A stretch of 10,067 nt of DNA from an uncultured Clostridia bacterium (lineage in GTDB: Bacteria > Bacillota > Clostridia > Oscillospirales > Acutalibacteraceae): assembly GCA_947165615.1 (NCBI GenBank), contig CAMVBD010000024.1:1-10067 (forward strand). Direction: 5' to 3'. Below the pieces are notes generated by a model. It saw nothing but the letters and a program-made list of their open reading frames with translations. It was not told the origin of the DNA and searched no databases. Position numbers and translations under genes: made by a program. Shown here piece by piece: positions 1-7,287 of this stretch; positions within the stretch are counted from its first letter, which is position 1; each line of letters opens with the position of its first letter.

Positions 1-306
1 ATCGGCATGATCTACACCGGCGGCTTCTTCGACGGCGAGAGCTTTGTGGATTCCACGCTCATTGAACGCGCCGTCGGACGCGCGGACGTCACGCCCTGCT
101 ACGTCCCCGCGACGCGTCTGGCGCAGGAAAACGGCGTGCCCGGCCTTGCCAATATGATCATGGTCGGCAAGGTCTTAAAGGAATGTGATTTTACCTCCTT
201 CGACGGGATCGAGGAGGCGGTGCGCTCCGTCGTGTCCGCCAAGCACCCCGAAATGCTGGACGTCAACCTCAAAGCCCTGCGCCTCGGGTACGAGTACGAA
301 GCATGA
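1..306 (+). CDS. 2-oxoacid:ferredoxin oxidoreductase, gamma-type subunit (3' end, partial)
   Basis: This is the C-terminal 101 residues of a gene that begins before the window; the reading frame is open from base 1. The visible part matches the end of the pyruvate/ketoisovalerate oxidoreductase catalytic (gamma) domain: a stretch reading ATRLAQENGVPGLANMIMVG, then a helical segment around FDGIEEAVRSVV, and the typical ending LDVNLKALRLGYEYE. In this family the gamma subunit works with TPP-binding and ferredoxin-type subunits to oxidise a 2-oxoacid to an acyl-CoA while reducing ferredoxin, in the cytoplasm of anaerobes. The substrate (pyruvate, 2-oxoglutarate, branched-chain or indolepyruvate) cannot be told from this fragment. 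Its stop codon overlaps the start of the amidohydrolase gene by 4 nt (ATGA), which suggests translational coupling. Confidence 0.85.
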   Translation: MGMIYTGGFFDGESFVDSTLIERAVGRADVTPCYVPATRLAQENGVPGLANMIMVGKVLKECDFTSFDGIEEAVRSVVSAKHPEMLDVNLKALRLGYEYEA

Positions 307-1112
307 GAGACGTTTATCGCATCGTTGACGCGCACTGTCACGTCTATCCCGACGCCATTGCCGAAAAAGCGGCGGACAACACCGGCGTCTTTTACGACGT
401 CGGACATGAACTGGACGGCAAGGTCGGCACGCTCAAAGAGGCGTCTTTCGCGGCGGGCGTGGATCACTGCGTCATCCAGTCCGTCGCCACTACCCCCAAG
501 CAGGTCGGCTCCATCAACCGCTTTATCGCCAAAACCGTCGCGGAGGGAAACGGCTTCTTTACGGGGCTCGGCACCCTGCATCCCGACAGCGAACACAAAC
601 GGCAGGACGTCGAGGAGATCGTCTCGTTGGGGCTTCACGGGGTCAAACTCCATCCGGAGATCCAGCGCTTTGCTCTGGACGAGCCGAGAAGTCTGGAACT
701 TTTCGCCCTCTGCGCCGAATATGACCTGCCGATGCTCCTGCACACCGGGGACAAACGCTACGACTGCTCCAACCCCAACCGCCTGCTGCCGGTCTTAAAG
801 CGCTTTCCGGAACTCACCGTCGTCGGGGCGCACCTCGGCGGCTGGTCCATCTGGGAGGAGGCGGTCGAAACCCTCTCCGGGGTCAAAAACCTGTGGTTCG
901 ACTGTTCGTCCACGTTTCATTGGGTGGACCCGATGCTGACAAAGAAGCTGATTCTCAAACTCGGGACCGACCGGGTGCTGTTCGGCACCGATTACCCCAT
1001 GTGGACGCCGAAAACCGAACTCGACACCTTCCTGTCTCTCGGCTTTCCCGAGGCGGACAACCGCCGCATCCTTTGGGAAAACGCCCGGCAGGTTTTCGGG
1101 ATCGGATCATAA
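303..1112 (+). CDS. amidohydrolase family metal-dependent hydrolase (TIM barrel)
   Basis: 269 aa, a normal length for an amidohydrolase-2/TatD-like TIM-barrel enzyme. Metal-ligand motifs are visible in the expected order: DAHCH with H11 and H13, GVKLHPE with K115 and H117, LLHTGD with H147, VGAHLGG with H177, and FGTDYPMW with D230. The set fits hydrolysis or decarboxylation of a small organic substrate at a mono- or binuclear metal centre; the substrate cannot be deduced. No signal peptide or membrane segment is seen, so it is cytoplasmic. The ATG at 303 overlaps the stop of the oxidoreductase gene, so the two are co-transcribed and probably coupled in translation. The hairpin after the stop codon ends the transcript. 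It could alternatively be annotated as a TatD-family nuclease, but the sequence around GTDYPMW looks more like the amidohydrolase-2 group. Confidence 0.88.
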   Translation: MRDVYRIVDAHCHVYPDAIAEKAADNTGVFYDVGHELDGKVGTLKEASFAAGVDHCVIQSVATTPKQVGSINRFIAKTVAEGNGFFTGLGTLHPDSEHKRQDVEEIVSLGLHGVKLHPEIQRFALDEPRSLELFALCAEYDLPMLLHTGDKRYDCSNPNRLLPVLKRFPELTVVGAHLGGWSIWEEAVETLSGVKNLWFDCSSTFHWVDPMLTKKLILKLGTDRVLFGTDYPMWTPKTELDTFLSLGFPEADNRRILWENARQVFGIGS

Positions 1113-1116
1113 ACAG

Positions 1117-1150
1117 AAAACGGGTCTCTTTTTGCGGCAGACCCGTTTTT
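1117..1150 (+). terminator. intrinsic terminator after the amidohydrolase gene
   Basis: An 11-bp stem, AAAACGGGTCT (1117-1127) with AGACCCGTTTT (1139-1149), encloses an 11-nt loop and runs into a T tract to 1152. It starts 5 bases after the stop codon. The A run on the left arm means it could also stop transcription from the other strand. Confidence 0.9.
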
Positions 1151-1154
1151 TTCA

Positions 1155-1183
1155 TTGCCTTCCTACGTGTGTTGTGTTATACT
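1155..1183 (+). promoter_or_regulatory. sigma-A promoter of the polymerase operon
   Basis: TTGCCT (1155-1160), a 17-bp spacer and TATACT (1178-1183), with an extended -10 TGT at 1175-1177. Transcription would start near 1190, about 27 nt before the chosen start codon. It lies directly after the preceding terminator. No LexA-type box (CGAAC-N4-GTTCG) is visible here, so SOS control is not supported by this sequence. Confidence 0.8.
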
Positions 1184-1216
1184 GAATACAGAATCCAACC
1201 GGAAAGGATGAACGCC

Positions 1217-2689
1217 ATGGCGAAACAAAAGCAGTATCTCGCCATTGATCTGAAATCCTTTTACGCCTCCGTCGAATGCGTCGAACGGGGGCTGGACCCC
1301 TTGGACGCGCTGCTTGTCGTCGCGGATGAAAGCCGGACGGACAAGACCATCTGTCTTGCGGTGTCGCCCGCCCTCAAAGCCTACGGCGTCCCCGGCAGGC
1401 CCCGCCTGTTCGAAGTCAAGGAAAAAATCGCGCCCGTCAACGCACTGCGGCAAAAACGCGCCCCCGGCCGCCGGTTTTCGGGCAAGGGAACGCTTAAAAG
1501 CGCCATCGAAGGCGACCCGTCCCTCGAACTTGACTTTCTGATCGCCAGACCCCGCATGGCGTATTACATGGAATACAGCCGTAAGATCGTCGAGATCTAT
1601 CTGCGCTACGTCTCCATGGACGACCTGCTCGTCTATTCCATCGATGAGGTCTTTATCGACGCGACGCCGTACCTCGAAACCTACCGGCTTTCTGCGCACG
1701 AATTCGCCATGAAGCTCATCCGCGAGGTCCTGAAAGAGACCGGCGTCACCGCCACGGCCGGGATCGGCGAAAACGGCGTGCGCATCGCCGAACTGACCGA
1801 GCGCACCTACCGCGAACTGCTCTGGTGCCACCGTCCGCTGACCGATTTTTGGCGCGTCGGGCGCGGGATCGCCAAAAAACTGGAGGAGCACGGCCTGTAC
1901 ACCATGGGGGACGTCGCCCGCTGTTCGGAAGGAAAACCGACCGATTACCATAACGCCGACTTGCTCTATAAACTCTTCGGCGTCAACGCCGAGCTGCTCA
2001 TCGACCACGCCTGGGGGTGGGAGCCCGCCGAGATCGCGGACTGCAAAGCCTATACGCCCGAATCCAAGTCCCTCAGCGCCGGACAGGTCCTGCCCCGTCC
2101 CTATTCCTTTGACGAGGGACGGGTCGTCGTGCGCGAAATGGCGGACAACCTTGCCATGGAACTGGTGCGAAAGGGGCTTGTGACCGACGGCGTCGTGCTG
2201 GACGTCAACTACGACGCGTCCAATCTCTCCGACCCCAAAACCGCCGCGGCTTATCGCGGCCCTGTCAAGCCCGATTACTACGGCCGTCCCGCGCCGGAGC
2301 GCGCCCACGGCTCCAAGACTCTCGACCGGTATCTTTCCTCCGCCGACCGGATCATGGAGGCGACGGCGGAGATTTACGACAAAATCGTCGACAAAAACCT
2401 GACCGTCCGCCGGTTCAACCTCGCCGTGATCCGCGTTTTGACCGTGGACGAAGCAAAGGCCGCAAATGCCGGTGAGCCGGAGCAGCTGAGCCTGTTTATC
2501 GACTACGCAAAGGAGCAGCGGGACCGGGAGCGGGAGGACGCCGTTCTCGAAAAGGAGCGCCGCATGCAGGAGACGCTTTTGACGCTCCGCGACAAATTCG
2601 GCAAAAACGCCGTCGTCAAAGGTCTCAACCTTCAGGACGGCGCCACCGCCATGGAGCGCAACGAGACCATCGGCGGGCACAGAAAATAA
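1217..2689 (+). CDS. Y-family (translesion) DNA polymerase, UmuC/DinB-like
   Basis: 490 aa from the ATG at 1217. That start is preferred over the in-frame ATG at 1208 because the ribosome binding site GGAAAGG (1201-1207) abuts 1208 but is 9 nt from 1217. The N-terminal palm has the first catalytic aspartate D11 in AIDLKSFYASVE, with Y16 at the steric-gate position, and the second catalytic pair D143-E144 in SIDEVFID. A helix-hairpin-helix/thumb region follows at about 205-270 (FWRVGRGIAKKLEEHGLYTM) and a little-finger domain at about 280-410. At 423-427 QLSLF is a classic beta sliding-clamp binding motif, followed by a charged helical tail. It should extend primers across lesions, recruited by the clamp. 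It resembles the Firmicutes UvrX/YqjW type, and a YolD-like gene lies in the same operon as expected for that type. First gene of a six-gene run. Confidence 0.95.
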   Translation: MAKQKQYLAIDLKSFYASVECVERGLDPLDALLVVADESRTDKTICLAVSPALKAYGVPGRPRLFEVKEKIAPVNALRQKRAPGRRFSGKGTLKSAIEGDPSLELDFLIARPRMAYYMEYSRKIVEIYLRYVSMDDLLVYSIDEVFIDATPYLETYRLSAHEFAMKLIREVLKETGVTATAGIGENGVRIAELTERTYRELLWCHRPLTDFWRVGRGIAKKLEEHGLYTMGDVARCSEGKPTDYHNADLLYKLFGVNAELLIDHAWGWEPAEIADCKAYTPESKSLSAGQVLPRPYSFDEGRVVVREMADNLAMELVRKGLVTDGVVLDVNYDASNLSDPKTAAAYRGPVKPDYYGRPAPERAHGSKTLDRYLSSADRIMEATAEIYDKIVDKNLTVRRFNLAVIRVLTVDEAKAANAGEPEQLSLFIDYAKEQRDREREDAVLEKERRMQETLLTLRDKFGKNAVVKGLNLQDGATAMERNETIGGHRK

Positions 2690-2725
2690 GCGCGTCCCCA
2701 GTTTATAAAGAAAAGAGGAAGCCCC

Positions 2726-3385
2726 ATGTTCGCACACGTAAACGGCGTCGATCTGTATTACGAGGTCACCGGCTCCGGACGGCCTCTCATCATGACCCAC
2801 TGCAACAGCATGGACCACAAGATCTTCAAAAAGGCGGTCCGTCTGCTTAAAAATCGCTTTACGGTCTATTGTCTCGACTCTCGCTCCCACGGCAAAAGCA
2901 CCAAGGTGAAAACCCTGCATTATACCGATATGGCCGAGGACGTTTATTGCTTTATCCGGGAACTGGGCCTCGAAAAGCCCGCCTTTTACGGCTTTTCGGA
3001 CGGCGGCATCATCGGGCTGTATCTGGCGTCCGCCCACCCGGACCTTCTCAGTCAGCTGGTCGTCAGCGGCGCTTCTCTGAATCCCGACAGCACCAAGGCT
3101 CTGCCCATGACGTTTTTTAAGCTCTGGAGCCACGTCGCCCGCAGCGATAAAATGCAAATTATGATGCGCGAGCCGGATATTACGGACGACATGCTCCACA
3201 AAATCACCGTCCCCGTGTTCGTCACGGTCGGGTCAAAGGACTTTATCCGCCCGTCCCACACCGCGCATCTGGTCGCCGAACTCCCGACCTCGACGCTCCG
3301 GGTCTTTCCGGGCGAGGGACATATGAGCTACATCGTGCGCAGTACAAAGATCGCGGACTACCTTCTGTCCGTTTTGGAACCGTAA
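2726..3385 (+). CDS. alpha/beta hydrolase (small, cytoplasmic)
   Basis: 219 aa, shorter than the typical 250-300 aa of the fold, implying a very small cap. The nucleophile elbow is GFSDGG with S91, the acid is probably D172 in VGSKDFIRP, and the histidine is H199 in GEGHMSY, so the full triad is present. The oxyanion region THCNSMD (from residue 24) replaces the common HG motif. No signal peptide. It probably cleaves an ester, lactone or similar bond; the substrate is unknown. AGAGGAA (2714-2720) lies 5 nt before the ATG. It sits between the polymerase gene (36-nt gap) and the yolD-like gene (20-nt gap), a place where those two are normally adjacent, and no terminator separates them. Confidence 0.88.
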   Translation: MFAHVNGVDLYYEVTGSGRPLIMTHCNSMDHKIFKKAVRLLKNRFTVYCLDSRSHGKSTKVKTLHYTDMAEDVYCFIRELGLEKPAFYGFSDGGIIGLYLASAHPDLLSQLVVSGASLNPDSTKALPMTFFKLWSHVARSDKMQIMMREPDITDDMLHKITVPVFVTVGSKDFIRPSHTAHLVAELPTSTLRVFPGEGHMSYIVRSTKIADYLLSVLEP

Positions 3386-3405
3386 ACAGAAAGGAGGCCC
3401 TTTTC

Positions 3406-3834
3406 GTGCCGGACGCCAAAGAGGTCTACGCCGACATCATCGACCACGAGCACTTCGTCCATCCGACGCGCCCGCCGCTGTCAAAAGCCAGCCGCGCCGC
3501 GCAGTTCAGTCCCTTTGCGGCGCTGACCGGCTACGGGGACCTGGTGCGCGAGGCGGGGCGTGAGACCGACCAAAGGATCCTCCTCGACGAGGACCGCAAA
3601 AACGAACTCGGACGGCGGCTGACTTCTCTCCTGCGCCTTCCCGCCGCCCCCGCGGTCACGGTCACGTTCTTTGTGCCGGATGACAAAAAAGACGGCGGCA
3701 GCTACCGCCGCCTGACCGGAACGCTGACGGACTTTGACGCCGCAAAAAACGAACTGGTTTTTGCGGAAGGGGAGCGCATCGCCCTGGACCGGATTACGGA
3801 TCTGACGTCGGACGTTTTTCCGGAGCGCATCTGA
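3406..3834 (+). CDS. YolD-like family protein
   Basis: 142 aa starting at GTG, placed 8 nt after a perfect AAGGAGG (3391-3397). The family signature is clear in the first half: YADIIDHEHF, then PPLSKASRAAQFSPFAALTG and an arginine/threonine-rich segment. The second half reads like a small beta barrel (VTVTFFVPDDKK, YRRLTGTLTDFD, IALDRITDLTSD), as usual for YolD proteins. YolD-like genes in Firmicutes are commonly found beside Y-family polymerases (yolD-uvrX and yqjX-yqjW in Bacillus), and a role as accessory or control protein of translesion synthesis has been suggested from that link. Here it is in the same operon as the polymerase gene but one gene removed. Its biochemical function is not established. 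Confidence 0.88.
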   Translation: MPDAKEVYADIIDHEHFVHPTRPPLSKASRAAQFSPFAALTGYGDLVREAGRETDQRILLDEDRKNELGRRLTSLLRLPAAPAVTVTFFVPDDKKDGGSYRRLTGTLTDFDAAKNELVFAEGERIALDRITDLTSDVFPERI

Positions 3835-3861
3835 GCCGTCTTTACAGAAAGGAATGCGGAT

Positions 3862-5895
3862 ATGAAAAACGACAAAGCCTACCGTTTATCGTTTACCGAA
3901 AAAGCCAAAGCCCTCGTCTCGCAGATGACCCTCAACGAAAAGATCGGGCTCATGGCGGGGGACGAAACGGTCGCGTCCAGCATGGGCGGCGGCTCCTATA
4001 ACGTGCGCCCCTACACCGCCGGCGGCAATGAACGCCTCGGCGTGCCGCAGCTGAAATTCTGCGACGGTCCGCGCGGCTGCGTCAGCGGCCGGTCGACCTG
4101 CTTCCCGGTCGCAATGGCGCGCGGCGCGACCTTTGATCCCGACCTCGAGGAGCGGGTCGGGCAGGCGATCGCCAAGGAGATCCGCGCCAACGGCGGCAAC
4201 TTTTTCGGCGGCGTGTGCCTCAACGTCCCCTATCATCCCGGCGCCGGACGCAGCCAGGAGGTCTACGGCGAGGACCCGCGCCACATCGCCAAAATGGGAG
4301 CGGCGCTGATCCGGGGCGTACAAAAGCACAACGTCGTCGCCTGCATCAAGCACTTCGCCTTCAATTCCATGGAAAACGCCCGGTTTTACGTCAACGTCAC
4401 TGCTGATAAGCGCACCGAGCGGGAGATCTACCTCTACCAGTTTAAAAAGTGCGTCGAGGCCGGCGCCGGCGCGGTCATGAGCGCCTATAACCGCTACGCC
4501 GGGCACTTCTGCGGCTCTAACCGCTATCTGCTGCGCGACGTCCTCAAGGGCGAGTGGGACTTTGACGGCTTTGTCATCAGCGACTTTTTCTTCGGCACGC
4601 ACTCCACCGCCAAGTGTATCGACGCCGGGCTCGACGTCGAAATGCACTTCCGCAAATACTACAACAGGGCGTTCATCAAGGCCGCTCTCAAAACCGGTAA
4701 AATCAAAGAGGAGCAGATCGACGAGGCGGCACTCCGGATCGTGCGCACGCTCCTGGCGTTTTCGTCGTCCCCCGAGGAGTGCGACTATCCGCCCGAGCTC
4801 ATCGCCTGTAACGAGCATATTGCCCTTGCCCGCGAGGTCGCCGAAAAATCCGTCACACTCGTCAAAAACGAGGGGCTTTTGCCGCTGGACAGGGCAAAAC
4901 ACCGCCGTATCGCGCTGGTCGGGGACCTGTGCGATACCGAAAACATCGGCGATCACGGCTCCAGCATGGTCCGCCCGCCCTATATCGTGACGCTTCGGCA
5001 GGCCATCGAGCGGGACTACCCCGACGTAAAATTTGACTATATTCCCACGGGAAAGGTCCGGGACTTTGTCTCCGTCGTCAAAAACGCCGACGCCGTGATC
5101 GTCATGTGCGGCTGCGACCACGGGGACGAGGGCGAGTTCATCTTCACCATCGGCGGCGACCGAAAGGACCTCGGCATTCATAAAAACGAGGTCGAAATGG
5201 TCCGCCTTGCGGGCTCCTTGAACCCCAACGTCGCTGCTGTCGTCACCGGCGGCAACATGATCCGCGTCCACGAGTGGAAGGATTCTGTCTCGGCGATCCT
5301 CTTTGCCTATTACCCCGGCATGGAGGGCGGCTCGGCTTTGGCGGACGTCCTGTTCGGCAAGGTAAATCCCGGCGGCAAGCTGCCGTTTGTCGTCGGTCAA
5401 CGGGACGAAGACTTCCCGCGTCTCAACTGGAACGCGCCGAACGTCCGTTACGGCTATTACCACGGCTATCAGAAACTCGACAAGGAGCAGATCCCCTGCG
5501 ACTACCCCTACGGCTTCGGGCTGTCCTACACAAAGACCGTCCTGTCGGATATCGCGCTTTCGTACGTGGACGAAAACGAGGCCGTCTTTTCCGTCACCGT
5601 GACCAATGAAGGCGACCGGGAGGGGAGCGAGACCCCCCAGCTTTACATTGGCTTTTCGGGCAGCGCCGTGGACAGACCTGTCCGTACGCTCGTCGACTTC
5701 GGGCGCGTTTATCTGTCTCCGCACGAGAGCCGGACGGTGCGCCTTTGCGTCAAAAAGGCGGACCTTGCGTACTTTGACGAGACGGCAAACGCCTTCCGGG
5801 AGGAGGACGTCCGCTATACCGCCTACGTCGGGACGGACGAGCAAAGCGCCGCCAAACACGGCGTCGACTTCCGGTTCGATCCGCCCGAATCCTGA
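3862..5895 (+). CDS. glycoside hydrolase family 3 protein (beta-glucosidase-like)
   Basis: 677 aa with the usual three GH3 parts: N-terminal TIM barrel (about 15-300), alpha/beta sandwich (about 325-515, opening SVTLVKNEGLLPLD), and a fibronectin III-like domain (about 560-672). Barrel motifs include FCDGPRG with D69, R130, CIKHFAFNSME with K163-H164, and GFVISDFFFG with D241 as nucleophile. The acid/base is probably one of the glutamates in DEGEF (E423 or E425), before GDRKDL. PGMEGGSALADVLFGKVNPGGKLP and YPYGFGLSYT are standard for the family. No signal peptide, so it should act on imported oligosaccharides or glycosides. Oddities are FFF after the nucleophile where W is common and MH where family members often have MP after AGLDVE. 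Start chosen for AGAAAGGA at 3846-3853. The gap to the yolD-like gene is 27 nt. Confidence 0.95.
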   Translation: MKNDKAYRLSFTEKAKALVSQMTLNEKIGLMAGDETVASSMGGGSYNVRPYTAGGNERLGVPQLKFCDGPRGCVSGRSTCFPVAMARGATFDPDLEERVGQAIAKEIRANGGNFFGGVCLNVPYHPGAGRSQEVYGEDPRHIAKMGAALIRGVQKHNVVACIKHFAFNSMENARFYVNVTADKRTEREIYLYQFKKCVEAGAGAVMSAYNRYAGHFCGSNRYLLRDVLKGEWDFDGFVISDFFFGTHSTAKCIDAGLDVEMHFRKYYNRAFIKAALKTGKIKEEQIDEAALRIVRTLLAFSSSPEECDYPPELIACNEHIALAREVAEKSVTLVKNEGLLPLDRAKHRRIALVGDLCDTENIGDHGSSMVRPPYIVTLRQAIERDYPDVKFDYIPTGKVRDFVSVVKNADAVIVMCGCDHGDEGEFIFTIGGDRKDLGIHKNEVEMVRLAGSLNPNVAAVVTGGNMIRVHEWKDSVSAILFAYYPGMEGGSALADVLFGKVNPGGKLPFVVGQRDEDFPRLNWNAPNVRYGYYHGYQKLDKEQIPCDYPYGFGLSYTKTVLSDIALSYVDENEAVFSVTVTNEGDREGSETPQLYIGFSGSAVDRPVRTLVDFGRVYLSPHESRTVRLCVKKADLAYFDETANAFREEDVRYTAYVGTDEQSAAKHGVDFRFDPPES

Positions 5896-5925
5896 TTTCG
5901 GAAATACAGATAGGAGATGCAAACC

Positions 5926-6876
5926 ATGAAAATCGCCAAAACGATCCTGAAAACCGGGCTTGCTGCTTCCGCGCTGCTTTTCGGCGCTGGCGCGCTGGTC
6001 TACGAGGGGGCGCTGAACACCAAGATCAACGCGTTCTTTATCAACAAATTCGATAAGCCCGCCACGGAGCAGACCGCTCTGTATCAGGGGGACGCTTACT
6101 CCTCGGCACAGCAGTGGTTCCGGGCGCACAGGGGTAAGGATCACGTCATTACCTCCGAAAAGACCGGCAGAACGCACGCCTACATTTTTGAAGCGGAAAA
6201 ACCGACGCACAGGTGGGTCATTCTCTGCCACGGCTACAACTCCTCCACCCTCGGCACCGCGGCGTTTACCAAGCATTTTTACGAGCAGGGCTGCAACTGC
6301 GTGTGCCCCTCCATGCGCGGCTGGGATATGGACGAAAACCGGTACTGCTCCATGGGCTGGCGGGATCAGGATATCCTGCTTGCGTGGATCGATTATGTGA
6401 TCCTGATGGACCCCGAGGCCCAGATCGTCCTGCACGGCTACTCCATGGGCGCCGTGACGACCATGCTTGCGACCGGACACGCCCTGCCGAAAAACGTCAA
6501 GGCGGCAATCGCGGACTGCGGCTTTACCACCTGCTGGGAGCAGTTTGCCGGGGTGATGAAGCAATACGCCCATCTGCCGTCCTTCCCGCTCCTGAACGTC
6601 GTCAATCTCATTTCCAGACTGCGCGGCAATTTCGACGCCAGACTGGACCGTCCCATTGACGCCATCCGCCGTTCCGAGACGCCAACCGTCTTCCTGCACG
6701 GCACCGCCGACGATTTTATTCCCTGCCGTATGATGGACGAGCTGTATGAAGCCTGCGCCGCGCCGAAGGCCCGGCAGCCGATCGAGGGCGGCTTCCACGC
6801 GACCTCCGTACTCAAAAATCCCGAACTCTACTGGAAGGCCGTAGACGGCTTTTTGGCGGAAAAGATCACGGCGTAA
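5926..6876 (+). CDS. alpha/beta hydrolase with N-terminal membrane anchor
   Basis: 316 aa from the ATG at 5926; the in-frame ATG at 5917 directly abuts TAGGAG (5911-5916), whereas 5926 has a 9-nt spacing. Residues 7-28 form one hydrophobic helix after two lysines (TILKTGLAASALLFGAGALV), a likely signal anchor putting the enzyme outside the membrane. The hydrolase core has the oxyanion motif LCHGYNSS (about 100-107), nucleophile S173 in HGYSMGA, acid D262 in HGTADDFIP, and H291 in GGFHATS. It resembles the YfhR/BAAT-like group of bacterial membrane-associated serine hydrolases; the substrate is unknown. It follows the GH3 gene by 30 nt and is the last full-size gene of the operon. Five cysteines lie in the 100-150 region, unusual if the domain is extracytoplasmic. 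Confidence 0.9.
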   Translation: MKIAKTILKTGLAASALLFGAGALVYEGALNTKINAFFINKFDKPATEQTALYQGDAYSSAQQWFRAHRGKDHVITSEKTGRTHAYIFEAEKPTHRWVILCHGYNSSTLGTAAFTKHFYEQGCNCVCPSMRGWDMDENRYCSMGWRDQDILLAWIDYVILMDPEAQIVLHGYSMGAVTTMLATGHALPKNVKAAIADCGFTTCWEQFAGVMKQYAHLPSFPLLNVVNLISRLRGNFDARLDRPIDAIRRSETPTVFLHGTADDFIPCRMMDELYEACAAPKARQPIEGGFHATSVLKNPELYWKAVDGFLAEKITA

Positions 6877-6923
6877 ATCTTATATAAACACAAAGAGAGC
6901 GGAACAGAAAGGAGGGATACGGT

Positions 6924-7022
6924 ATGTTCGAGACCACGCTCAAGCGCCTCGTCGCCTTGTTCATGCAACTCACGGCGATCCTGCGCGGCTTCATTTTCAA
7001 AAACTACGACCTGCCGGCGTAA
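6924..7022 (+). CDS. small 32-aa ORF, possible membrane-associated microprotein
   Basis: An ATG at 6924 opens 32 codons ending in TAA at 7020-7022. AAAGGAGG (6908-6915) lies 8 nt before it, one of the best ribosome binding sites in the window. The product begins MFETTLKRLVALFMQLTAIL and continues RGFIFKNYDLPA: a largely hydrophobic helix with basic residues at 7-8 and 21, which could be amphipathic or membrane-inserting. It follows the anchored hydrolase by 47 nt and is closed by a strong terminator, so it would be the last gene of the operon. I recognise no family. It could be a chance ORF, but the combination of ribosome binding site, position and terminator argues for translation. Confidence 0.55.
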   Translation: MFETTLKRLVALFMQLTAILRGFIFKNYDLPA

Positions 7023-7038
7023 GGCTGCCGGCGGTCTC

Positions 7039-7083
7039 ATCAGACAAAAAAACGGGAACCCGACGCGGTTCCCGTTTTCTGAT
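7039..7083 (+). terminator. intrinsic terminator of the six-gene operon
   Basis: A perfect 12-bp stem, AAAACGGGAACC (7049-7060) with GGTTCCCGTTTT (7067-7078), has a 6-nt loop CGACGC. Outer arms ATCAGA (7039-7044) and TCTGAT (7078-7083) can extend it. The T run is short on the plus strand and an A run lies on the left, so it may work in both directions. Confidence 0.85.
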
Positions 7084-7114
7084 AACCGGATTGCTCTGTT
7101 TCTCCCGAATCGAC

Positions 7115-7143
7115 TTGACAAAAACAGCAACCTGATATAAAAT
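7115..7143 (+). promoter_or_regulatory. strong sigma-A promoter for the structured RNA
   Basis: A perfect TTGACA -35 (7115-7120) is followed by either TATAAA (7136-7141, 15-bp spacer, with TGA before it as an extended -10) or TAAAAT (7138-7143, 17-bp spacer). The expected start near 7148-7150 falls exactly at the base of the long hairpin that follows, so the RNA would begin with its first stem. Confidence 0.8.
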
Positions 7144-7260
7144 AAAAGAGCCACACAAGTGAATATCATGCGGTTATCAAGAGAGGTGTTTTTACTATCG
7201 GTAAAAACGCCAATCTCCTTATTTTCGTATTCTCTTTTGATAACTGCGAAAACTTGTGTG

Positions 7261-7285
7261 GCGCAAGCGGGAGTTGCGCGTTTTT
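7261..7285 (+). terminator. first terminator of the structured RNA
   Basis: GCGCAA (7261-7266) pairs with TTGCGC (7274-7279), a 7-nt loop lies between, and GTTTTT follows. Its first G is also the last base of the P1 helix, so the two stems stack or compete. TTGCGC occurs again at 7302-7307 and 7320-7325, so the 5' arm has alternative partners, a layout that would permit a termination switch. Confidence 0.65.
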
Positions 7286-7287
7286 CG

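Noticed and set aside
893..1216. Longer N-terminus for the polymerase starting at 893
   Set aside because: It would overlap the amidohydrolase gene and run through the terminator and the promoter; the family N-terminus begins near AIDLKSFYASVE, only a few residues after the ATG at 1217.
1163..3199. Minus-strand ORF of 678 aa opposite the polymerase gene
   Set aside because: Same reason: an antisense shadow of a gene with clear Y-family polymerase motifs and a beta-clamp motif.
3886..6798. Long minus-strand ORF of 970 aa opposite the GH3 and hydrolase genes
   Set aside because: An antisense shadow caused by GC-rich codon bias. The plus strand carries full catalytic motifs of two known families, while this product has no recognisable motif.
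7151..7261. Retron-type RNA or MITE defined by the inverted ends CCACACAAGT and ACTTGTGTGG
   Set aside because: The downstream gene is not a reverse transcriptase and has no YADD motif. No target-site duplication flanks the arms, and a promoter and terminators fit the structure exactly, which favours a functional RNA.
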